A DNA stretch of 11,179 nt from Bacilli bacterium (GTDB taxonomy: Bacteria; Bacillota_I; Bacilli_A; RFN20; CAG-826), in the NCBI GenBank assembly GCA_024698065.1, contig JAILRR010000084.1, positions 1-11,179 on the forward strand, written 5' to 3'. Shown here one piece after another: positions 6,001-11,179 of the stretch (positions are counted from its first letter, which is position 1; each line of letters opens with the position of its first letter). The notes beneath the pieces were generated by a model, which was not told the DNA's origin, searched no databases, and worked only from the letters and a program-made list of their open reading frames with translations. The position numbers and the translations under genes are program-made.

Positions 6001-6027
6001 AAGTAAGAAAGGTAGGAAAAGTAAGAA
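6001..6027 (+). repeat. Three tandem 9-mers ending at the start codon of the AbrB-like gene
   Basis: AAGTAAGAA (6001-6009), AGGTAGGAA (6010-6018) and AAGTAAGAA (6019-6027) run without gaps from the -10 box to the ATG at 6028. Copies 1 and 3 are identical; copy 2 differs by two A-to-G changes that create the SD-like AGGTAGG. The array could be an operator for the encoded regulator as well as the ribosome site. Confidence 0.6.
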
Positions 6028-6228
6028 ATGACAGAAGTATATCAGGACCGCTTCATCGTCAGCGTTAAAGTCGGGCCAAAAGGTCAAATCACCATTCCTA
6101 AGGAAGCCAGGGATATGTTCGACATCAAAGAAGGCGAGACCCTTATGGTCATGGGTGATAAGAAAAGAGGAATAGCCCTCCTCAAAACCGACTTATTCTA
6201 TTCGATCATGGAGGACCATAAGCAATGA
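6028..6228 (+). CDS. AbrB/MazE-type (SpoVT-AbrB fold) transcription regulator
   Basis: A 66-residue protein consisting almost only of one swapped-hairpin AbrB domain (about 12-55), with the signature VGPKGQITIPKEAR (15-28), then DIKEGETLMVMG and a short charged tail. Proteins of this size and family bind DNA as dimers. No toxin gene follows, so it is a stand-alone regulator, not a MazE antitoxin of a pair. The ATG at 6028 is preceded by AGGTAGG (6010-6016). Its TGA stop overlaps the ATG of the ABC ATPase (ATGA at 6225-6228), so the two are co-translated; the regulator most likely controls this operon. AbrB-like, ATPase and permease in this order is a recurring Bacillota arrangement. Confidence 0.88.
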   Translation: MTEVYQDRFIVSVKVGPKGQITIPKEARDMFDIKEGETLMVMGDKKRGIALLKTDLFYSIMEDHKQ

Positions 6229-7097
6229 ATGAGATTCTAAGGATCGAGAACGTCTGTAAGAAGTACCCTTCTTTTTCCCTCAAGAATGTCTCTTTCGATA
6301 TCAAGCCAGGGCAAATCATGGGCTTCATCGGAAGGAACGGGGCAGGCAAGACGACCACTTTGAAATGCGTCATGAATCTCATCCATTATGAAAGCGGATC
6401 CATTTATGCTTTCGACAAGGATATGACTGAGAATGAGCTTGAGTGCAAACAAAGAATCGGCTTTGCCTTAAGTGAGCTTAACTATTATCCGAATAAGACA
6501 ATCCGCCAACTCATGAACGTGACAAAGAGGTTCTATAAGAAATTCGATGAGCATAAATTCGAAGAGGCTTGCCGTTTATTCAACCTCAATGTCGACAAGA
6601 AGATTGAGCAACTATCTAGCGGAATGAAGGTCAAGTTCAGCGTGGCCATCGCCCTCTCTCATGATGCTGAGCTTTTGATTCTCGATGAGCCTACCTCCGG
6701 ATTAGACCCAGTGTCGAGAGATGAGATCCTCGACATCTTCAATAAGCTCGTCAAAAAGAAAGACCGCGCGATTCTTTTCTCAACCCACATCACAAGCGAT
6801 CTCGATAAGTGCGCTTCCGACATCACCTATATCCACGATGGCGAGATCGTTTATAGCGGAACCAAGAAAGGTTTCATCGATTCGTATATGTTCGTAAAGG
6901 ACAAAACCTCCAATAAGTCCCTTTTGAATGAATATATTTCCTATAAAGAATTAGATGGCCGCATCGAAGGGCTCATTTCTTCCAAGAAGAAAGAAACGTT
7001 CATCAAAAACGGCATCGAACCAGTGGAGCCTGACCTTGAGCAGATCATGGTCTATTTGGAAAGGAGCAAGGATAACAATGAAAGCTTTGATTTATAA
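6225..7097 (+). CDS. ABC-2 type exporter, ATP-binding subunit (YtrB/BcrA-like)
   Basis: A 290-residue cytosolic ATPase. Walker A is GRNGAGKT (36-43), the signature LSSGM (130-134), Walker B LLILDEP (150-156), the D-loop SGLD (158-161) and the switch histidine H188 in STHITSDLDK. The usual Q-loop glutamine after IGF is not evident: the stretch reads IGFALSEL, as in some exporters of this group. The C-terminal third (about 205-290) is an extra domain typical of BcrA/YtrB-like drug or peptide exporters. The SD GGAGG (6210-6214) lies inside the upstream gene, 10 nt before the ATG. Its last 20 nt overlap the permease gene. It should pair with that permease; the substrate is unknown. Confidence 0.92.
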   Translation: MNEILRIENVCKKYPSFSLKNVSFDIKPGQIMGFIGRNGAGKTTTLKCVMNLIHYESGSIYAFDKDMTENELECKQRIGFALSELNYYPNKTIRQLMNVTKRFYKKFDEHKFEEACRLFNLNVDKKIEQLSSGMKVKFSVAIALSHDAELLILDEPTSGLDPVSRDEILDIFNKLVKKKDRAILFSTHITSDLDKCASDITYIHDGEIVYSGTKKGFIDSYMFVKDKTSNKSLLNEYISYKELDGRIEGLISSKKKETFIKNGIEPVEPDLEQIMVYLERSKDNNESFDL

Positions 7098-7782
7098 AGA
7101 ACTCAAATTATCGATGCACCCGATATGCTATCTCTTCGTCGTTCTGTTCCCACTCATGATCCTCATCCCTATTTATCCTCTTGGGATTGGATTCATCTAC
7201 GTTCTAACTTGCTATCCAATTCTCTTTCTTGGCGCTAACAAAGGACAGCAAAGCAACGATCTTCTTTACTCGACTTTGCTACCTGTCCGTAAGAAAGACA
7301 TCGTCTTAGCAAGAATCATCACCGTCATCCTCATGCAGGTGGCTTTCGTGCTCATCATAAGTGCTTTATATCCGCTTGCCCTTACGATTAACCAGGCGAT
7401 GGCGGATGCGGCAAAAGCAGCAAGAGAAGCGGGTGAGCTTGCCGAAGACCCAGTCAATGCGGGCCTCACTCTCAACAGTTTCGTTTTGCTTTTAGCCTTT
7501 GCCTTATTCGGTTATGCGCTTGCCGATCTCATCTTCTTCCCAATCTATTACAAGAACGGAAGATCGATCGTTATGTCGACTCTCTTCACCATCATCGGTT
7601 ATGTCGTCTATATCGGCATCTTTACCATTGGGCTTCCGTATGTTCCTGGGTGCGAGTTCTTGAATGAACTTAATCTCGGCATACAGTTCATTTGCCTTGG
7701 GGCGGCGATAGGCTTATCGGCATTGATTCACTATCTGGTCTATAAGATCTCCTCCAAGAGACTTGAGAAAGTCGATTTCTAA
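7078..7782 (+). CDS. ABC-2 type transporter permease subunit
   Basis: A 234-residue membrane protein starting MKALIYKELKLSMHP, a typical cytosolic start for ABC-2 permeases, followed by about six hydrophobic segments: two tightly spaced near 15-56, then about 80-100, 137-160, 166-190 and 200-222. The motif LLYSTLLPVRKKDIVLARI between the second and third segments is the LP(V/x)S(R/K)xxIVxxK-like block of the ABC2_membrane_5 type permeases. An Ala/Glu-rich loop sits near 105-135. I chose ATG 7078: AAGGAG (7061-7066) is 11 nt upstream, and the protein then begins at the family's usual position. The frame is open further upstream, but only inside the ATPase gene. It forms the membrane half of the exporter with the preceding ATPase. 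Confidence 0.88.
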   Translation: MKALIYKELKLSMHPICYLFVVLFPLMILIPIYPLGIGFIYVLTCYPILFLGANKGQQSNDLLYSTLLPVRKKDIVLARIITVILMQVAFVLIISALYPLALTINQAMADAAKAAREAGELAEDPVNAGLTLNSFVLLLAFALFGYALADLIFFPIYYKNGRSIVMSTLFTIIGYVVYIGIFTIGLPYVPGCEFLNELNLGIQFICLGAAIGLSALIHYLVYKISSKRLEKVDF

Positions 7783-7790
7783 GACAAAAG

Positions 7791-7820
7791 AAGGGCTGGT
7801 TAAACCGGTCCTTTTTGTTT
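7791..7820 (+). terminator. Rho-independent terminator of the ABC operon
   Basis: AAGGGCTGG (7791-7799), loop TTAAA, CCGGTCCTT (7805-7813) with two G-U pairs, then TTTGTTTT. It lies 8 nt after the permease stop. Confidence 0.85.
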
Positions 7821-7870
7821 TGGAGAAAAGATGGTTAATTTGCTTCAAAAAATATAAAACCGAAAATTTT

Positions 7871-7903
7871 TTGTATAAAAACCACAAAGGTTAACATAGT
7901 TAA
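7871..7903 (+). promoter_or_regulatory. Candidate promoter with overlapping palindrome, upstream of the nuclease unit
   Basis: TTGTAT (7871-7876), an 18-bp spacer and CATAGT (7895-7900) form a weak promoter. The -10 lies within TTAAC-ATA-GTTAA (7891-7903), a perfect 5+5 dyad that could be an operator. The whole 7823-7969 stretch is AT-rich and holds no gene of its own. Confidence 0.35.
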
Positions 7904-7957
7904 AGTTTAATGTGTAGCACTTTCGTGACGCCAGTTTGTATATTCTATCCAAAAAGC

Positions 7958-7961
7958 GAGG
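7958..7961 (+). promoter_or_regulatory. Shine-Dalgarno site that sets the start of the nuclease gene
   Basis: GAGG within GCGAGGAA lies 8 nt before ATG 7970. The upstream in-frame ATG at 7910 has no SD, and its extra 20 residues would sit before the hydrophobic N-terminus. Confidence 0.7.
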
Positions 7962-7969
7962 AATATCAC

Positions 7970-8881
7970 ATGTTAATAGCTGGTATCATTTTGATTGCTT
8001 TGGGTCTAGTTGGCCTAGTCCTCATGACCCTCTTCATCCTCAAACGCCGCAAAGGCAAAACAAAGGAGGAGAACACCCCAAAAGAAGTGGCGAAAGACGC
8101 TGGGAAGTATGAATCTCTCCCGCTCGCGCTTATTCTTATCGGTATCGTTCTCTTATGCGTGCAAGGATGCACTCCTACAAGGAACTCCATAAAGCACGAG
8201 ATCAATGAAAAAGTCGTAGCGGTGGCAGCCACAGTGTTGTTTTTCGGCGTCGTTATAATAGGGATTCTTCTTCCAGCTATCGTCTCTGCCTCCAAAGCCC
8301 ATGGCATGGCGAATGGTGGTTATGGTACTGGCACTACCATAACGAATCCGGAACCTCCAACCTATCAACCAGTGCCTTCCGTTGAAGAACCCCCTGCAAT
8401 CGAAGAGCCAATTGTTGGAGAAGGCGGAGTGTCAATTCTCGGGCAGCCTATCCCTAATCTAGATGATTATCTTAAAAACGCCACTGTTATCGCAGGGTTT
8501 GCGTTGCTTGAAATCGCTCTCAGCATGGCTCATTCATCTGCCCTGGCAAGAATATGGAGACGCTATAGCCACCCTACAGAAACCCATCACATCGTACCCC
8601 AAAACGCAGTTGATAGGTATCATGGATGGCTACCATTTATTCGACTTTATATGGTTGGTATTAATCCTGCTGGCGTAAACATGGGCGAAAATACAATCGT
8701 GATTTGCACTCTTTTACATAAAGGCCTTCACAATGATGCCTACTACAACGGAATTGCAACGATATTTCATTACCCAACCCTTACTCCTCTGCCAGAAGGT
8801 TCAAAACCTTTTATGGATCTTCTGAAAGTTGTTTATGGTACGATTAAAGCAACGGATGAAATAATTCGAACCCTATTCTAA
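7970..8881 (+). CDS. Membrane-anchored protein with C-terminal AHH-type (HNH-superfamily) nuclease domain; putative toxin or defence effector
   Basis: 303 residues. Three hydrophobic helices (2-24, 51-67, 82-104) are followed by a Gly/Pro-rich linker (113-150), a fourth moderately hydrophobic stretch (171-191) and a C-terminal domain (about 200-300). That domain has HHIVPQ (206-211), GIN (230-232), NTIVI (241-245) and HKGLHNDAYY (250-259). This H-H-x-x-P ... GI ... N-x-V ... H-x-x-x-H-x-x-x-Y layout is that of AHH/LHH-type metal-dependent nucleases found at the C-termini of polymorphic toxins. Basic residues after helix 1 (KRRKGK) suggest that loop is cytosolic; the nuclease would then be cytosolic with three helices, or outside if the fourth stretch spans the membrane. 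There is no secretion-marker domain (LXG, YeeF, RHS). Two paralogous genes follow after 10 bp, as expected of immunity genes. Function is inferred from motif and context only. Confidence 0.72.
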   Translation: MLIAGIILIALGLVGLVLMTLFILKRRKGKTKEENTPKEVAKDAGKYESLPLALILIGIVLLCVQGCTPTRNSIKHEINEKVVAVAATVLFFGVVIIGILLPAIVSASKAHGMANGGYGTGTTITNPEPPTYQPVPSVEEPPAIEEPIVGEGGVSILGQPIPNLDDYLKNATVIAGFALLEIALSMAHSSALARIWRRYSHPTETHHIVPQNAVDRYHGWLPFIRLYMVGINPAGVNMGENTIVICTLLHKGLHNDAYYNGIATIFHYPTLTPLPEGSKPFMDLLKVVYGTIKATDEIIRTLF

Positions 8882-8891
8882 TAACCGATAT

Positions 8892-9920
8892 ATGAAAAAC
8901 GCTTTTTCAGGAACGTTGTTATGGTGTCTTAATGGTGATGGCATAAAGTTCATCGTGTCAAAACAGAATGGCTCGATTAGCATTTTTTCGGCGGAAATGG
9001 AATTTCTGAAGAACGTCAAAATCCCTTCAGAATCTCCTCTGTATTATTTCATCCTCTCATCGAGTCAACTTCTTGTTTTCGATTTGTCCAATCGAGTGTT
9101 TTTAGTGAACATAAACAAAGAAGTTGTAGAAATGATTGAACCGCCTAAGGGGACGTCTGCCGACAAATTGCTTGCCCAAAGCGCTGTACTCAAGTCAGAA
9201 AAAGGCTATTTGTTTTTGCCTCAAGATACCTCAGTCAGGAAAACCTCTTTTTTGTTTCTCGAAAGAGAAAAGAGGTTCAAAAGAGTAAACATAAAATTGC
9301 CAGAATACTGTTTCTCTATTTCTGGCAAAAAAGAAGGGGCGTTCTTCTTCGTGGATGAAGGTACTGGCGATTTCAAAGCCTGCTCTTTCGAAATGGCTTA
9401 CAAACAGAAAGAGTTTGTTCCTGAATTTGTTATAGAGAAGAAAGTTATTGCGGAAACGACAGGTTTCCGTGATCCATTTGAGTTTGCAACGTTCGTCGCA
9501 TATCTTTCAGTGAAGAATAAAACGTTAATATTGGCTAGAGGCGATGAAATGGTCAAAAAAGCTAGCAACGATTACAAACTAGGGATTGAGCATTACTGGC
9601 CAAACATAGTAATGGAGTCCTCCATGTTTCCTGAGTCAGGCAAGCTATATCTTTTAAAAGAGGGTGGTTGCGAAAAGATGTCAAAGCTTGATTATCGTCC
9701 TTATTGCAAAAGCTTTAGACCCCTGTCTGATTCCGCTTTCCTTTTGAGCGGTGGAAATGGTTCCAATCTCTATAGCACTAATGATTTGACTTTGCTTGGC
9801 TCTTTTCCAATCGATCTCAGCCCAAAACACTTTTTGCCCAATGGAACCATGGTTTACGATGATTATGTTTCTAATGTTTATGTTGCTGAATCTCCTTCTT
9901 TTGCCACAATTCTGCAATGA
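8892..9920 (+). CDS. Beta-rich protein of unknown family, first of a tandem pair; candidate immunity or partner protein
   Basis: 342 residues, with no signal peptide or membrane helix, so probably cytosolic. I do not recognise the family. The sequence alternates short hydrophobic strands and turns in units of roughly 40-50 residues (for example LLVFDLSNRVFLVNINK, GYLFLP, KLYLLKEGG, NLYSTNDLTLLGSFPID), suggesting a beta-propeller-like fold; this is inference. It begins 10 bp after the nuclease gene and has no SD, so its translation is probably coupled. The downstream gene encodes a paralogue that aligns without gaps through the first ~160 residues, sharing FKRVNIKLPE (129-138), a Cys-Ser-Phe ... 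FVPE block (164-178) and the C-terminal LYSTNDL (293-299). Given the position after a nuclease with toxin features, an immunity role is the leading guess. A sensor or regulator of that nuclease is the alternative. Confidence 0.75.
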   Translation: MKNAFSGTLLWCLNGDGIKFIVSKQNGSISIFSAEMEFLKNVKIPSESPLYYFILSSSQLLVFDLSNRVFLVNINKEVVEMIEPPKGTSADKLLAQSAVLKSEKGYLFLPQDTSVRKTSFLFLEREKRFKRVNIKLPEYCFSISGKKEGAFFFVDEGTGDFKACSFEMAYKQKEFVPEFVIEKKVIAETTGFRDPFEFATFVAYLSVKNKTLILARGDEMVKKASNDYKLGIEHYWPNIVMESSMFPESGKLYLLKEGGCEKMSKLDYRPYCKSFRPLSDSAFLLSGGNGSNLYSTNDLTLLGSFPIDLSPKHFLPNGTMVYDDYVSNVYVAESPSFATILQ

Positions 9921-9941
9921 AGTATCAGTTGGATGTACCAC

Positions 9942-10952
9942 ATGAAAAAACTTTACTCAGGCTCTTTGCTCTTTGATTACGGCGTTGATGAATTACATTT
10001 CGTAGTTCTAAGGTCCCTTCGATCTGTTTCCGTCTATTCGCCGAAAATGGAATTATTAAGGCAAACCGATTCGTTGCCTTTTGAACCATCTGGTTTTTTA
10101 GCGGTTTCCAACAACGAAATTCTGTTCCTCAATCGTGAAAACCAGATCTGCCACTTAAATATCGAAGACGGGCAAATAACAAAGATCGACCCTCCTGTTG
10201 GCACGTCGAGCAACAAAAGTATCTCCGCTAGTACTATTTTCAAAAACGATGATGGCATCGTGTTTTTTCCAGGTAATTCAGGCGATCGGATGACGAGTTT
10301 TCTCTATTTGATAAAAGAAAAGAAGTTTAAAAGGATAAACATAAAGTTACCCGAACGGTTCAGCGCATATAATGGTGGCGAACATGGAGCTTTGTATTGT
10401 CTCAAAGAAAAAGGCAATCTTGATGTTTGCTCATTCAAAAAAGCCTATGAGTCAAAAGCTTTTGTCCCCGAGATGACGATAAAAAGGGAATTGCTTGAAG
10501 GTTACGTCAATTTACATGACATCTTTTGTTTCTCTTGCGGACTTGCGCATCTCTCTATTCAAAAAGGAGTTTTGGTTGTCATCAAGAACGAAGAAGCGAA
10601 AGACCTATCTAGTTTTGAAGCCATTAAAAACCATATGCTTTATCATTCATCAGGCAGCGTGTCTTTGATAAGCAAAGAAGGCTATCGAAAAACCATCAAG
10701 CTTGAGGGGTTTGTTCATATTGATACACATCGTTTCAGTGACTCGGTTGCTTATATTTACCACGGTCTATCTTTAGACCTGTATTCCACTGACGATCTGG
10801 CTTTGCTTGGAACTATTCCTTTGGACCTTGGGCTTAGAAAAGCCCTTCCAGACGGTAGGTTATTGTATGAGATTAAAGGCGATGTCTATGTCTCGGACCG
10901 TTTACCATTTTCGGTCGCGTTGAAAGCCCTAGAAAAGAAGAGGCAAGATTGA
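9942..10952 (+). CDS. Beta-rich protein of unknown family, second of a tandem pair; candidate immunity or partner protein
   Basis: 336 residues, soluble, paralogous to the preceding gene: FKRINIKLPE at 129-138 is at the very same position, PPVGTS matches PPKGTS, and LYSTDDLALLGTIPLDL matches the C-terminal block of the first copy. I chose ATG 9942 rather than the in-frame ATG 9933. MKKLYSGSLLF then aligns with MKNAFSGTLLW of the paralogue, and a weak GGAT (9931-9934) sits at a usable distance. The gap to the previous stop is 21 bp, with no terminator, so all three genes should be one transcript. The C-terminus (ALEKKRQD) is more basic than that of copy 1. The copies have diverged strongly outside the shared blocks, so the duplication is not recent; they may have different specificities. 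Function is unproven. Confidence 0.75.
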   Translation: MKKLYSGSLLFDYGVDELHFVVLRSLRSVSVYSPKMELLRQTDSLPFEPSGFLAVSNNEILFLNRENQICHLNIEDGQITKIDPPVGTSSNKSISASTIFKNDDGIVFFPGNSGDRMTSFLYLIKEKKFKRINIKLPERFSAYNGGEHGALYCLKEKGNLDVCSFKKAYESKAFVPEMTIKRELLEGYVNLHDIFCFSCGLAHLSIQKGVLVVIKNEEAKDLSSFEAIKNHMLYHSSGSVSLISKEGYRKTIKLEGFVHIDTHRFSDSVAYIYHGLSLDLYSTDDLALLGTIPLDLGLRKALPDGRLLYEIKGDVYVSDRLPFSVALKALEKKRQD

Positions 10953-10978
10953 ATATAATTTCTCTCAAGGAACCACTT

Positions 10979-11179
10979 ATGAAAAAATTACCTCTCTTTG
11001 CCTTATCTCTTGCTTCGGCTTTCTTGGCCTCTTGCAGTCCCTTCGTTTCGAATTGGTCTGCGAGGATGTTTATTCATTCTAGCAATTCGCATTCCGCTTC
11101 GATGCAGTTCGATGAGTTCAAAGGGCTCATCGTCTTCGATATGAAAGCGAATGGGTCAAATGGAACATCTTTGAAATAT
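10979..11179 (+). CDS. Lipoprotein, N-terminal part (3' truncated by window edge)
   Basis: 67 codons are visible. MKKLPLFALSLASAFLASC is a lipoprotein signal with lipobox LASC and the lipidated Cys at 19. The mature part starts SPFVSNWSARMF and is Ser/Asn-rich; no domain can be named from this length. The SD AAGGA (10967-10971) lies 7 nt before the ATG. A perfect TATAAT (10954-10959) sits in the 26-bp gap after the preceding gene, but I see no matching -35, so whether it has its own promoter or belongs to the upstream operon is open. Confidence 0.82.
   Translation, partial: MKKLPLFALSLASAFLASCSPFVSNWSARMFIHSSNSHSASMQFDEFKGLIVFDMKANGSNGTSLKY

Noticed and set aside
6028..6228. MazE antitoxin of a toxin-antitoxin pair
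   Set aside because: The next gene, overlapping by 4 nt, is an ABC ATPase, not a MazF-like toxin.
7910..7969. ATG at 7910 as start of the nuclease protein
   Set aside because: No SD; ATG 7970 has GAGG at 8 nt and begins directly with the first membrane helix.
1..11179. CRISPR arrays, insertion sequences, integrases, rRNA
   Set aside because: No regularly spaced repeats, transposase or integrase motifs, terminal inverted repeats or rRNA segments were seen on either strand.

Overview
This window looks like the chromosome of a low-to-moderate GC, Gram-positive-type bacterium (Bacillota or a Mycoplasmatota-related gut lineage). Supporting this are lipobox lipoproteins, Shine-Dalgarno sites of the AGGAGG type, TTGACA/TATAAT promoters, strong T-tract terminators, a FeoB with a separate cysteine-rich partner, and an AbrB-ABC-permease operon. 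TGA is used as stop and TGG as Trp, so the mycoplasma code is not in use. The lineage is an inference; no marker gene fixes it.

Layout, nearly all on the + strand. (1) 1-1653: the 3' part of feoB (ferrous iron permease) and its small Cys-rich membrane partner, closed by a terminator. (2) 1677-1842: a solitary tRNA-Ala(CGC) with its own promoter and terminator. (3) 1843-2480: a gene graveyard holding a C-terminal remnant on + and, facing it, a frameshifted and truncated N-terminus on -, which resembles an exported family 3 glycoside hydrolase and still has a perfect SD and a LacI/CcpA-like operator upstream. (4) 2483-3914: a surface lipoprotein with bacterial Ig-like domains, apparently read from an almost leaderless transcript. 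(5) 3915-5971: an ammonium transporter fused to a C-terminal PII signal protein, with a dyad-rich upstream region, a TTGACA promoter and a leader hairpin. (6) 5973-7820: a small AbrB/MazE-type regulator, an ABC ATPase and an ABC-2 permease whose reading frames overlap, with three tandem 9-mers directly before the regulator's start codon. (7) 7871-10952: a three-gene unit made of a membrane-anchored protein ending in an AHH-type HNH-superfamily nuclease domain, then two tandem paralogous ~340-residue beta-rich proteins of unknown family. (8) 10979-end: the start of another lipoprotein.

The most interesting part is region 7. A putative nuclease effector followed within 10 bp by a duplicated cytosolic partner is the classic layout of a polymorphic toxin with immunity genes. 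However, the predicted topology could equally put the nuclease in the cytosol, which would suit an intracellular defence effector. The second point of interest is the Amt-PII fusion: its PII domain keeps the ATP and 2-oxoglutarate residues but has Val where E. coli GlnB carries the uridylylated Tyr51. Family assignments come from motif recognition by eye; no database search was possible.
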